Positions 46,931 through 55,269 of a stretch of 64,000 bases of DNA are shown in pieces. The notes under the pieces were generated by a model, which saw only the letters and a program-made list of their open reading frames with translations, ran no database searches and was not told the origin of the DNA. A program made the position numbers and the translations under genes. This stretch comes from Streptomyces caatingaensis. GTDB taxonomy: Bacteria > Actinomycetota > Actinomycetes > Streptomycetales > Streptomycetaceae. Position 1 is the first letter of the stretch; the number at the start of each line of letters is the position of its first letter. The stretch covers positions 124,001 to 188,000 of the forward strand of contig NZ_LFXA01000009.1 in assembly GCF_001187435.1 (NCBI RefSeq), written 5' to 3'.

Positions 46931-47193
46931 TCGCGCTCGGCGGCGCGGGCGGCCTCGTGCCGCTTGATCGCGGCGTCGCGCCTGCGGACGTACCAGACGC
47001 CGACCAGGCCGAGGCCGCCGCCGGCCAGGCAGGTCCACAGCCACCACAGGTGGCCGCCGTCCCGGAGCGTGCCGTAGAAGGGCAGCTGGATCACGAAGAG
47101 GACGAACCACACGATCGTGCCGCCGGTGATGGTGGCGACCACGTTTCCTTCGAGGGGCTCCGGTGCCTCGTGCCTGGGGGTCCACTTCGTCAT
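46924..47193 (-). CDS. DUF2530 membrane protein
   Basis: An 89-residue protein with two membrane segments (GGTIVWFVLFVIQLPFYG and LWWLWTCLAGGGLGLVGVW), then VRRRDAAIKRHE. This matches the actinobacterial DUF2530 family, often next to purine permeases or MarR genes. Function unknown. It is divergent from the NCS2 permease gene. Confidence 0.87.
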   Translation of the reverse strand: MTKWTPRHEAPEPLEGNVVATITGGTIVWFVLFVIQLPFYGTLRDGGHLWWLWTCLAGGGLGLVGVWYVRRRDAAIKRHEAARAAEREH

Positions 47194-47372
47194 GGCGTCA
47201 GCCTAGTCCGTCCGGCTGGACCGATCGGGATCGATCAAGCCCGAGCCCAGGCCCTATAGGGGTCTACGCGCGGAGATAGCAATTCGGGGCTTGTTTATTC
47301 ATACTGAACCGAACCGGATCCGACAGGTCTTGATTGTTTGATCCTCCAAAGCAGACTACTGAGGTCCCGTCT

Positions 47373-48845
47373 ATGTCCTCCTCGGCCACCGCGTCGGTCG
47401 ATGCCCAGCAGCCGTCCCCGAACCCGCCCTCGTCCGGCAGTCCGCTCGACCGCTGGTTCCGCATCTCCGAGCGGGGCTCGTCCGTCGCCCGGGAGATGCG
47501 GGGCGGTCTCGCCACCTTCTTTGCGATGGCGTACATCATCGTGCTGAACCCGATCATCCTCGGGGCCGGCATCGACAAGTACGGCCACAAGCTGGACAAC
47601 GCCCAACTGGTCACCGCCACCGCGCTGATGGCCGGCCTCTCCACCGTCCTCATGGGCGCCATCGGCAACGTCCCCATCGCCTGCGCCGCCGGTCTCGGCA
47701 TCAACGCGGTCGTCTCCCTCCAGCTCGCCCCCAAGATGAGCTGGCCGGACGCGATGGGCATGGTCGTCCTGGCCGGTCTGGTGCTGATGCTGCTCGTCGC
47801 CTCCGGCCTGCGGCAGCGGGTCATGGACGCGATCCCCAACGGGCTGCGGCGCGCCATCGCGATCGGCATCGGCCTGTTCATCTCGCTGATCGGCCTGGTG
47901 GACTCGGGCTTCGTCACCCGCAACCCGGACGCGGCCCACACCACCGTCCCCATGGGCCTCGGCCAGGGCGGCCAGTTGCACGGCTGGCCGGTGCTGATCT
48001 TCGCGGCGGGGCTGATCCTCACCTTCGTCCTGATCGTCCGCCGGGCGCCCGGCGCGATCCTCGTCGGCATCGTCGTGATGACCTTCCTGGCGATCGTCGT
48101 CAACGAGCTGGCCACGATCCCGGACGCCGACTGGGGCCTGAGCGTGCCCCGCATCCCGGACAACGTCGTCGGCGCGCCCGACTTCGGACTGGTCGGCGAC
48201 ATCAGCCTGTTCGGCGGCTTCCACGAGGTCGGCGTCCTCACCGGCTGCCTGTTCGTCTTCACCGTCCTGCTCTCCGGCTTCTTCGACGCGATGGGCACGA
48301 TCATCGGCGTCGGCGAGGAGGCCGGGCTGACCGACGAGAACGGCCAACTGCCCAACATGGGCCGGATCCTGATGATGGACGGCATCGCGGTCGCCGCCGG
48401 CGGCGCGGGCTCCGCCTCCGCGAACACCTGCTTCGTCGAGTCCACGGCCGGTGTCGGCGAGGGCGCCCGCACGGGCCTGGCCAACCTGATGACCGGCGGC
48501 CTCTTCCTGCTGGCCCTGATCTTCACGCCGCTGGCCACCGTCGTGCCCTCGCAGGCCGCCACCCCCGCCCTGCTGGTCGTCGGCTTCCTGATCACGGCGT
48601 CCAACGTCAAGGAGATCGACTGGAGCGACTTCACGATCGCGATTCCCGCGTTCCTGACGATCGTCTCGATGCCGTTCACCTACTCGATCACCAACGGCAT
48701 CGGCATCAGCGTCCTCGCCTTCATCCTGCTGCGCATCGCCGACCGCCGCTTCCGCGAGATCCCCTGGCTGCTCGACGTGGTCGGGGCCTGCTTCCTCGTC
48801 TACTTCATGCTCGACCCGATCGAGCGGGCGCTCGGCGTGAAGTAG
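47373..48845 (+). CDS. NCS2-family purine permease (AzgA-like)
   Basis: A 490-residue permease with about 12-14 membrane segments. Typical features are GGLATFFAMAYIIVLNPIIL, ACAAGLGINAVVSLQLAP, FFDAMGTIIGVGEEAGL and a long stretch SASANTCFVESTAGVGEG around the substrate site. This subfamily imports adenine, guanine or hypoxanthine. ATG 47373 is preferred over an in-frame TTG at 47334, which has no RBS. I looked for a purine riboswitch in the 180-bp leader and saw none. Confidence 0.93.
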   Translation: MSSSATASVDAQQPSPNPPSSGSPLDRWFRISERGSSVAREMRGGLATFFAMAYIIVLNPIILGAGIDKYGHKLDNAQLVTATALMAGLSTVLMGAIGNVPIACAAGLGINAVVSLQLAPKMSWPDAMGMVVLAGLVLMLLVASGLRQRVMDAIPNGLRRAIAIGIGLFISLIGLVDSGFVTRNPDAAHTTVPMGLGQGGQLHGWPVLIFAAGLILTFVLIVRRAPGAILVGIVVMTFLAIVVNELATIPDADWGLSVPRIPDNVVGAPDFGLVGDISLFGGFHEVGVLTGCLFVFTVLLSGFFDAMGTIIGVGEEAGLTDENGQLPNMGRILMMDGIAVAAGGAGSASANTCFVESTAGVGEGARTGLANLMTGGLFLLALIFTPLATVVPSQAATPALLVVGFLITASNVKEIDWSDFTIAIPAFLTIVSMPFTYSITNGIGISVLAFILLRIADRRFREIPWLLDVVGACFLVYFMLDPIERALGVK

Positions 48846-48868
48846 CGGAGCCGGAGCCGGGCACACGA

Positions 48869-48899
48869 GGCGGGGCGGTCCCTCACGGACCGCCCCGCC
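48869..48899 (+). terminator. Strong hairpin after the NCS2 permease
   Basis: A perfect 13-bp stem (48869-48881 with 48887-48899) closes a 5-base loop CTCAC, 24 bp after the stop codon, followed by cctcttgcttc. Confidence 0.85.
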
Positions 48900-48931
48900 C
48901 TCTTGCTTCGTGCGCCCCGGCATGCGCACTT

Positions 48932-48960
48932 TCATTAGGCGAGGTAATGAGTTAGGCTAA
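48932..48960 (+). promoter_or_regulatory. Candidate MarR operator with iron-box-like half site
   Basis: A perfect palindrome TCATTA-GGCGAGG-TAATGA (48932-48950) lies 15 bp before the MarR start codon, a usual place for autorepression. It is followed directly by TTAGGCTAA (48952-48960), which equals half of the actinobacterial iron box. The palindrome is convincing; the iron link is only suggestive. Confidence 0.65.
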
Positions 48961-48965
48961 ACAAC

Positions 48966-49460
48966 ATGTCGGACCTGTCCCGTACCCCGTCCGCGTCCGC
49001 GGAGGGCCCCCACGGCGGAGAGACGGCGCCCGAGGAGGCGGCCGTCGACACCGCGGCGATCAACGCGCTGCGCTCGGGCGTCATGCGGCTCTCGCGGCGC
49101 CTCAAGCACCAGCGGGTGGACGAGTCGCTCAGCCCGGCCGAGATGTCCGTGCTGGGCACCCTCGCCCGCTGCGGCTCGGCCACCCCCGGCGAGCTGGCGC
49201 GCAAGGAGCACGTCCAGCCGCCGTCGATGACCCGCATCGTGGCGCTGCTGGAGACCAAGGGGCTCGTCCGGCTGGAACCGCACCCCGAGGACCGCCGGCA
49301 GAAGGTGGTCACCCAGACCGAGCAGGCCGAGGCCATGCTCGAGGAGAGCCGGCGCAGGAGGAACGCCTGGCTGGCGGAGCTGGCCGGGCGGCTGGACGAC
49401 GACGAGTGGGCGACGCTCCGCGCCGCCGCGCCCGTCCTGGAGAAACTCGCGCACCTGTAA
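48966..49460 (+). CDS. MarR-family transcriptional regulator
   Basis: A 164-residue MarR protein with the winged-helix region LSPAEMSVLGTLARCGSATP, then VQPPSMTRIVALLETKGLVR and the wing PEDRRQKVV. The N-terminal 30 residues are an acidic extension. It lies 31 bp upstream of an MFS exporter gene on the same strand and probably represses both through the palindrome at 48932. Confidence 0.9.
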   Translation: MSDLSRTPSASAEGPHGGETAPEEAAVDTAAINALRSGVMRLSRRLKHQRVDESLSPAEMSVLGTLARCGSATPGELARKEHVQPPSMTRIVALLETKGLVRLEPHPEDRRQKVVTQTEQAEAMLEESRRRRNAWLAELAGRLDDDEWATLRAAAPVLEKLAHL

Positions 49461-49491
49461 GGCGTACGCAGGACAAAGGAGGCGAACCCGC

Positions 49492-50865
49492 TTGAGTACG
49501 GGACCCGGAGCAGACTCCGCACCCGCACCGAAACCCCACGACGACGCACGCACCACCCCCCTGCCGCACAAGGGGGGCATGTTCAGCTCGCTCAGGATCC
49601 GCAACTACCGGCTCTTCGCGATGGGCCAGGTCGTCTCCAACACCGGCACCTGGATGCAGCGAATAGCCCAGGACTGGCTGGTCCTCGGCCTCACGGGCTC
49701 GTCCGCCGCGGTGGGCATCACCACCGCCCTCCAGTTCCTGCCGATCCTGCTCCTCGGGCTCTACGGCGGTGTCATCGCCGACCGCTGCCCCAAGCGACTG
49801 CTGATCCTCGGCACACAGACGGCGAGCGGCCTCACCGGGCTCGCGCTCGCCGCCCTCACCCTCTCCGGCCACGTCCAGGTCTGGCACGTCTACCTCACGG
49901 CCTTCGCCCTCGGCCTCGTCACCGTCGTGGACAACCCCGCCCGCCAGGCGTTCGTCCACGAGATGGTCGGCCCGGCCGACCTGCGCAACGCCGTCAGCCT
50001 CAACTCGGCCAACTTCCAGTCCGCGCGGCTGGTCGGGCCCGCCGTCGCCGGTGTCCTGATCACCGCCGTGGGCAGCGGCGCCGCCTTCCTCTTCAACGGG
50101 CTGTCCTATCTGGCGCCCATCGCCGGCCTGTTGATGATGCGCACCGGCGAACTGCACAAGGCCGAGACCACACCGCGCGGCAAGGGCCAGCTCCGGGAGG
50201 GCCTGCGGCACGTCCGCGAACGGCCCGACCTGATCTGGCCCATCGCCCTCATCGGCTGCGTCGGCACGCTGGGCTTCAACTTCCCCATCTGGCTCACGGC
50301 TTTCGCGGACGACGTCTACCACGCCGGGGCCGGCACCTACGGCTTCTTCAACACCCTGATGGCCGCCGGCTCGCTGGCCGGGGCCCTGCTCGCCGCGCGG
50401 CGGGGCGGCTCGCGGCGCCGGGTGCTGATCGGGGCCGCCGCGGCCTTCGGCCTGCTGGAGATCGCCGCGGCGCTCTCCCCGACGTTCTGGCTCTTCGCCC
50501 TGCTGCTCGTGCCGATCGGCATGTTCGGGCTGACGACCAACGTCACCGCCAACTCCACCGTGCAGATGGCGGTCGACCCCGCCATGCGCGGCCGCGTCCT
50601 CAGCCTCTACATGATGGTCTTCGTCGGCGGCACCCCGCTCGGCGCGCCCGTCGTCGGCTGGGTCACCGACACGTACGGCCCCCGCGTCGGCTTCGCCGCC
50701 GGCGGTGTCGCCTCGCTCCTCTCCGCCGTCGCCATCGGCTTCGCCCTGGCACGGGCGGTCGGCGTCCGCCTCCGCGTCGACCTGCGGCGCGGCCACCGGC
50801 ATGTGGAGTTCGTGCCGCGTCGGGAGCGGGAGGGGGAGCGGGCCGCGGTGACGGCGTCGGCGTGA
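49492..50865 (+). CDS. MFS transporter, MFS_3/EntS-like
   Basis: A 457-residue exporter with 12 membrane segments, opening LRIRNYRLFAMGQVVSNTGTWMQRIAQDWL, the typical MFS_3 start. VVDNPARQAFVHEMVG and loop motif DRCPKRLLILG are also seen. This family includes the siderophore exporter EntS, but substrates vary. It starts at TTG 49492, decided by the excellent RBS AAAGGAGG at 49475-49482. It is co-transcribed with the MarR gene. Confidence 0.9.
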   Translation: MSTGPGADSAPAPKPHDDARTTPLPHKGGMFSSLRIRNYRLFAMGQVVSNTGTWMQRIAQDWLVLGLTGSSAAVGITTALQFLPILLLGLYGGVIADRCPKRLLILGTQTASGLTGLALAALTLSGHVQVWHVYLTAFALGLVTVVDNPARQAFVHEMVGPADLRNAVSLNSANFQSARLVGPAVAGVLITAVGSGAAFLFNGLSYLAPIAGLLMMRTGELHKAETTPRGKGQLREGLRHVRERPDLIWPIALIGCVGTLGFNFPIWLTAFADDVYHAGAGTYGFFNTLMAAGSLAGALLAARRGGSRRRVLIGAAAAFGLLEIAAALSPTFWLFALLLVPIGMFGLTTNVTANSTVQMAVDPAMRGRVLSLYMMVFVGGTPLGAPVVGWVTDTYGPRVGFAAGGVASLLSAVAIGFALARAVGVRLRVDLRRGHRHVEFVPRREREGERAAVTASA

Positions 50866-51056
50866 CGCGCGCCCCGGTCCCGCCCGCCGCCCGCGGCGGC
50901 GGGGGCTTCGGCGCAGCCGGGCCGCCGCGTCCGGGGGGAGGGAGCCGTCGGCCGGCGGGGTGCTCGCCAGGAGCAGCCCGCGGCCGGGGCGTCCCGTGAT
51001 CTTCCGGGCGCGGCCACCGGCTCCACCGGCCGCCCGGCCGCGGGGCCGGGCAGGCC

Positions 51057-51591
51057 TCAGCCCACGCGCCGCTCCAGCAGCCGTCCCGGCCAGTCGCCCA
51101 CGGTGAAACGGCGTACGGGGACGAACCCCTGCCCCTCGTAGTACGCCACCAGCCGCCCGCCGCCGCCCGCGTAGCAGTCCACCCGCAGGAGGTCCACGCC
51201 CAGGCGCCGGGTCTCCTCCGCGGCGTGCGCGAGGAGGGCGCAGCCTATGCCGCGGCCCTTGAGGCGGCGGTCGGTCACGAACAAGGAGCACGTACACCTC
51301 CGGCTCGTCCGCGGGCTCGACGTAGTCCGGGGGCGCCGGGCCGGCGTCAGGGTGCCCGCGGGCACCCCGTCGTACTCGGCGATCCACGGCCGGCCGTCCG
51401 CCGGCATCCGCCGTACGTTCTCCAACCGTCGTGGGGCGCGACGACCACGGCTCCGTGCCCCACCGGCCCGGCCGGCCCTCGGCCACCAGCCACGCCACGG
51501 CCCGGTCGAACAGGCCGATGGCCATGGACAGGTCCTCGACTCCGCCCTTCCTGATGACGACCCGGCCGCTTTCCCGCTCGTCGCTCCCCAT
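51057..51591 (-). pseudogene. GNAT acetyltransferase broken by several indels
   Basis: The N-terminal part from ATG 51591 (MGSDERESGRVVIRKGG, then RAVAWLVAEGRPGRWGTEPW) is in one frame. The middle (ENVRRMPADGRPWIAEYDGV) is in a second; APPDYVEPADEPEVYV returns to the first; and the acetyl-CoA site (LKGRGIGCALLAHAAEE) and C-terminus are again in the second. At least three indels are needed, near 51429, 51350 and 51286 (the last an extra C). Codon use stays good in every piece, so decay is recent or these are sequencing errors. Confidence 0.8.
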
Positions 51592-51609
51592 GCGCGTCAC
51601 ACTGACCTC

Positions 51610-52173
51610 GTGCGCCTCTTCGTCGCTGTGACCCCGCCCTCCTCCGCCCTGGCCGAACTCGCCGACGCGACAGCCCTTTTGCACGCCCTCCCGGACGCCG
51701 GGCGGCTGCGCTGGGCCGCCCCCGACACCTGGCACTTCACGCTCGCCTTCCTCGGCGAGGTGGACGAGGGGCTGCTCCCGGAGCTGACCGAGCGGCTGGG
51801 GCGGGCCGCGCACCGGCACCCGGCGCACGAGCTGTGGCTCGCGCGGGGCGGCCGGTTCGGGGACCGCGTGCTGTGGGCCGGTGCGGAGGGGGACGTCGGG
51901 GTGCTGGGGGAGCTGGCCCGCTCGGCCGCCGCCGGTGCCCGCCGGGCCGGGGCCGGCGTGGACGAGAGCCGGGCGTTCCACCCGCACCTCACGCTCGCCC
52001 GCGCCACCGGGCGGGTGTCCCTGCGGCCGTACGCGGAGGCCCTGGCGGACTTCCGGGGCAGCCCGTTCCGCGTCGGGCGCCTCGAACTCGTCCGCAGCCG
52101 GCTCCCCGGCTCCGGCGTCCCGGGCGAGCGCCCCCGCTACGAGACCCTGGCCGCCTGGGACCTGCGGACCTAG
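51610..52173 (+). CDS. thpR: RNA 2',3'-cyclic phosphodiesterase
   Basis: A 187-residue 2H phosphoesterase of the ThpR/LigT group, which opens 2',3'-cyclic phosphates of RNA. The two HxTx motifs are HFTLAFLG (about residue 38) and HPHLTLAR (about residue 120). GTG 51610 is chosen because it gives the family N-terminus RLFVAVTPP. It is divergent from the damaged GNAT gene, with only 18 bp between starts. Confidence 0.9.
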   Translation: MRLFVAVTPPSSALAELADATALLHALPDAGRLRWAAPDTWHFTLAFLGEVDEGLLPELTERLGRAAHRHPAHELWLARGGRFGDRVLWAGAEGDVGVLGELARSAAAGARRAGAGVDESRAFHPHLTLARATGRVSLRPYAEALADFRGSPFRVGRLELVRSRLPGSGVPGERPRYETLAAWDLRT

Positions 52174-52230
52174 GACCCCGGGGCGGACCTAGGACCCCGG
52201 GCCGCCCACGGGGCCGGTTACCCTTCGGGG

Positions 52231-52317
52231 GTGGACCCGAAGACCAGGAACCGGATCATGACCGGTGCGCTCGCCCTGATGCTCGTCGTCGTCGCCGTGG
52301 TGGCCGCGGTGCGGTGA
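52231..52317 (+). CDS. 28-residue single-span membrane peptide
   Basis: A short frame from GTG 52231 encodes MDPKTRNRIMTGALALMLVV followed by VAVVAAVR. A charged N-terminal head precedes a single hydrophobic helix, the design of small bitopic membrane peptides. Codon use is typical. The RBS is weak (cttcgggg). It stands 57 bp after thpR and convergent with the aldo/keto reductase gene. Function unknown. Confidence 0.5.
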   Translation: MDPKTRNRIMTGALALMLVVVAVVAAVR

Positions 52318-52330
52318 GCCCCCGCCGGCT

Positions 52331-53311
52331 TCACCAGGCGAACGCCTCCGGGGACGGTCCCGGCCCCGGGAAGATCGCCTCCAGGGCGGTCAGCAGCTCC
52401 TCCGGGAGCTCCAGTTCCACCGCCCGCAGCGCCGAGTCCAGCTGCTCCGCCGTGCGCGGCCCGATGATCGGGCCCGTGATCCCCGGCTGGGCGAGCAGCC
52501 AGGCGAGTGCCACCTCGCCGGGGGCCAGCCCGTACTTGTCCACGAGGTCCTTGTACGCCTGGACCTTGTCCCGGACCGCCGAGTTCGCGAGCGCCTCCGC
52601 CGACCGGCCGGTCTCCTGCGCCCTGCGGACCGCCCCGCCCAGCAGCCCGCCGCCCAGCGGCCCCCAGGGGATGACCCCCAGCCCGTACGCCCGCGCCGCC
52701 GGGATGACCTCCATCTCGGCGCGCCGCTCGGCCAGGTTGTAGAGGCACTGCTCGCTCACCAGCCCGTACGTGCCGAGCCGCCGGGCGGTCTCGTTCGCCT
52801 GCGCGATGTGCCAGCCGGCGAGGTTGGACGAGCCCACGTAGAGGATCTTGCCCTGCTGGACGAGGACGTCCATGGCCTGCCAGATCTCCTCCCACGGGGT
52901 GGAGCGGTCCACGTGGTGGAACTGGTAGACGTCGATGTGGTCGGTCTTGAGCCGCTGCAGGCTGCCGTCCACGGAGCGGCGGATGTTGAGGGCGGAGAGC
53001 CGTGAGCGGTTGGGCCACTGGGCCTCGGCGCCGGGGGCCGCCATCGCGCCGTAGACCTTGGTGGCCAGCACGACCTTGTCGCGGCGGCCGCCGCCCTTGG
53101 CGAACCAGTTGCCGATGATCTTCTCGGTGCGGCCGCGGTCGGTGGCCTCGCCGTAGACGTTGGCGGTGTCGAAGAGGTTGACGCCCGCGTCGAGGGCGGC
53201 GTCCATGATCGCGTGACTGTCGTCCTCGTCCGTCCGCGGACCGAAGTTCATCGTCCCGAGAACGATCCGACCGACGCTGAGTCCCGTACGCCCGAGTTGC
53301 GTGTACTCCAT
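52331..53311 (-). CDS. Aldo/keto reductase
   Basis: A 326-residue TIM-barrel NADPH-dependent reductase. The catalytic Asp and Tyr are in NLFDTANVYG, the Lys in VVLATKVYG, and the His in VYQFHHVD. The C-terminal cofactor loop is PIIGPRTAEQL. ATG 53311 gives the family start MEYTQLGRTGLSVG. Substrate unknown. Confidence 0.93.
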   Translation of the reverse strand: MEYTQLGRTGLSVGRIVLGTMNFGPRTDEDDSHAIMDAALDAGVNLFDTANVYGEATDRGRTEKIIGNWFAKGGGRRDKVVLATKVYGAMAAPGAEAQWPNRSRLSALNIRRSVDGSLQRLKTDHIDVYQFHHVDRSTPWEEIWQAMDVLVQQGKILYVGSSNLAGWHIAQANETARRLGTYGLVSEQCLYNLAERRAEMEVIPAARAYGLGVIPWGPLGGGLLGGAVRRAQETGRSAEALANSAVRDKVQAYKDLVDKYGLAPGEVALAWLLAQPGITGPIIGPRTAEQLDSALRAVELELPEELLTALEAIFPGPGPSPEAFAW

Positions 53312-53424
53312 GGCGTTCAGCCAACTCCTCGCACGGGGGCGGGGGCAAGGGTGACTCTTTCGAGGGCGCGGCGGGGGCGGGGTTGCCGGGCTCAAGCGTG
53401 CGTACACCACGGCGAGTTCACGCC

Positions 53425-53700
53425 CGCCGAGGCCGGTCATCCGAGGCGGTCACCGAGCCCCGCAAGAGTGACGACGGAAGTCCGCGTGGGGTGACGCGGA
53501 CGTTCTGCTCGGTGGCGTCTGCCGCACCTGCCGGGGCGAGGCGGCCCGACCGCGACCGCGCGATGGTCACCGTCCACTCCGATCCCAAGGACGGCGAGTA
53601 CCTCACCATCGTGTCCCGGCCCTACGGGGAGGCCGTGCAGCTCCCCGGCCCGGTCGGCTTCACCCCGGACACCGGGGGCTGGAGGAGCTCGCGGACCAGC
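53425..53700 (+). pseudogene. Second HTH/Uma2 remnant, internally deleted
   Basis: Pieces matching the chimera at 34544-35678 occur in order on the plus strand: EAGHPRR, then (after a lost T) VTEPRKSDDGSPRGVTRTF, then in another frame GGVCRTCRGEAARPRPRDG, and then VTVHSDPKDGEYLTIVSRPY with AVQLPGPVGF, and a shifted GLEELAD. About 170 residues of the HTH protein and most of Uma2 are missing. The breakpoints differ from those in the other copy. The remnant overlaps the 3' end of the convergent methyltransferase gene. Confidence 0.65.
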
Positions 53701-54493
53701 CGGGGCGCACGCCGATCACCACGTGGGCGTCCAGTTCCTCGTGCCGCACCAGCCGGGGAACCAGGCCCGCGCCCGCGAACACGCCCATCAGGCGCACCGC
53801 CTGGCGTTCGCTCGTCTCCACGAGGAGGGAGCCCCCGGGGGCGAGCCAGGACCGCGCCCGGTCCGCGACCCGCCGCTGGACCTCCAGCCCGTCCGCGCCG
53901 CCGTCGAGCGTCACGAGGGGCTCGTGGTCCCGGGCCTCCGGGGGGAGGAGGGGTATGTCGGCGGTGGGGACGTACGGGGTGTTGGCGACGAGGACGTCGA
54001 CGCGGCCGCGCAGCCGGGACGGCAACGCGGCGTACAGGTCGCCCTCGTACACCCGCCCCGCCTCCCCGAGGTTGCGCCGGGCGCACCGCACCGCCGCCGG
54101 GTCGATGTCGGCGGCGTGCAGGCCGAGTCCGGGGACGGCGGCCGCGAGCGCCGTCGCCACCGCGCCGGAGCCGCAGCAGAGGTCGACGACGACGGAGCCG
54201 GGGCGGGCGAGCGCGGCGGCCCGGTCGGCGAGGAACTCCGTCCGGCGGCGGGGGACGAAGACCCCGGGCGCGACGGCGATGCGCAGCCCGCGGAACTCGG
54301 CCCAGCCGAGGACGAGTTCCAGCGGCTCACCGGCGCAGCGCCGCCGGGCCATCGTGTCGAGCTCGTCGGGCGTGCGCGCGGTCGAGAGGAGCAACTCCGC
54401 CTCGTCCTCGGCGAAGACGCAGCCGGCGGCGCGCAGTCGGGCGACGAGGGAAGCAGTGAGGGGGGGACGGACATGAGTGCCTTCCGGAATCAC
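53660..54493 (-). CDS. Putative protein N5-glutamine methyltransferase (HemK/PrmC-like)
   Basis: A 277-residue SAM-dependent methyltransferase. Motif I is VVDLCCGSGAVATAL. The catalytic loop reads NTPY rather than the canonical NPPY, as in the actinobacterial HemK-like subgroup. It probably methylates a protein glutamine; the target is not known. It starts at GTG 54493. The natural end is probably near HVVIGVRPG; the last 13 or so residues (WSASSSSPRC) are antisense to the Uma2 remnant and look acquired. Confidence 0.85.
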   Translation of the reverse strand: MIPEGTHVRPPLTASLVARLRAAGCVFAEDEAELLLSTARTPDELDTMARRRCAGEPLELVLGWAEFRGLRIAVAPGVFVPRRRTEFLADRAAALARPGSVVVDLCCGSGAVATALAAAVPGLGLHAADIDPAAVRCARRNLGEAGRVYEGDLYAALPSRLRGRVDVLVANTPYVPTADIPLLPPEARDHEPLVTLDGGADGLEVQRRVADRARSWLAPGGSLLVETSERQAVRLMGVFAGAGLVPRLVRHEELDAHVVIGVRPGWSASSSSPRCPG

Positions 54494-54623
54494 CGTTCGG
54501 AAGGGCGCTCTCCGGTCAGACGGGACCTCGACGGGGGGAGAGCACCCGGACTGCCACAGCGGTAATGGGGCTCACCTCCCTGGTCGTTCGCGGTATTGGG
54601 CCAGCGCCACTGTACCGGAGGGT

Positions 54624-54840
54624 TCAGCCCAGCGCTCCGCGGAGGGAGGCCACCGCGGCGGCCGTGGGGTCGTCGGTCGCGGCCGCCTCCTCCGGGACCG
54701 CGCTGGGGGTGGCCTCGTGCGTGGCCGTGGCCGCCGCGTGGCGGGCGCGGTACTCGGAGAGGCCGAGGCCGTGGTGGCGCTGGAGCGCGGTGCTCAACCG
54801 GTGCTCCACGTGGGCGTGGAGGGCCGGCCGGCGGCCGCAC
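54624..54840 (-). pseudogene. Truncated MarR-family regulator fragment
   Basis: A minus-strand frame contains HVEHRLSTALQRHHGLGLSEYR, the typical start of a MarR regulator, then an Ala/Thr-rich stretch and the end AVASLRGALG. The helix-turn-helix core is missing, so there is an internal deletion, and no start codon precedes it because the divergent SMR gene begins at 54846. Identification is from a short stretch. Confidence 0.45.
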
Positions 54841-54845
54841 CGGCG

Positions 54846-55166
54846 GTGAGCGGCGACGGCCTCGCCTTCGCCGTCGTCTTCGAGATCGCCTTCGCCCTCG
54901 GGGCCGGCGCCACCAAGGGCTTCACGGGACTCTGGCCCTCCGTCCTCACCCTGCTCGCCGCCGCGGGCGGGACCTTCACCCTCGGCCGGGCGCTCACCAC
55001 GCTCGACGTGGGCGTCGGCTACACGCTCTGGACGGGGCTCGGCTCCGTCGGCACCGTCGTCCTCGGCGCCGTGACCTACCGGGAGGAGATCACCGTCCCC
55101 AAGCTGTTCTCCTTCGCCGCGATCACCGCCGGGGCCGTCACGCTCAAGCTCGCCGCCGGGGCGTGA
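54846..55166 (+). CDS. Small multidrug resistance (SMR) transporter
   Basis: A 106-residue four-helix SMR protein. The essential membrane Glu is at residue 12 (VVFEIAFALG), and VGVGYTLWTGLGSVGTVVLG and YREEITVPKLFSFAAI follow. The N-terminus is two or three residues shorter than usual, and no RBS precedes GTG 54846. Together with the damaged divergent MarR gene this suggests that a deletion removed the original intergenic region. The gene may be poorly expressed. Confidence 0.75.
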   Translation: MSGDGLAFAVVFEIAFALGAGATKGFTGLWPSVLTLLAAAGGTFTLGRALTTLDVGVGYTLWTGLGSVGTVVLGAVTYREEITVPKLFSFAAITAGAVTLKLAAGA

Positions 55167-55269
55167 GACCCGGTGCGGCCGGTGTGAACTGCTCCGAAAG
55201 GTCTTGTGGTCGGCCAAACGCCTTACCTAGGGTCACGGGGCCACGATCTTCCGAGAAGGGTTCTGTTGC

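Noticed and set aside
47220..47372. Purine riboswitch ahead of the NCS2 permease
   Set aside because: The conserved core bases of the purine aptamer are not present in the leader.
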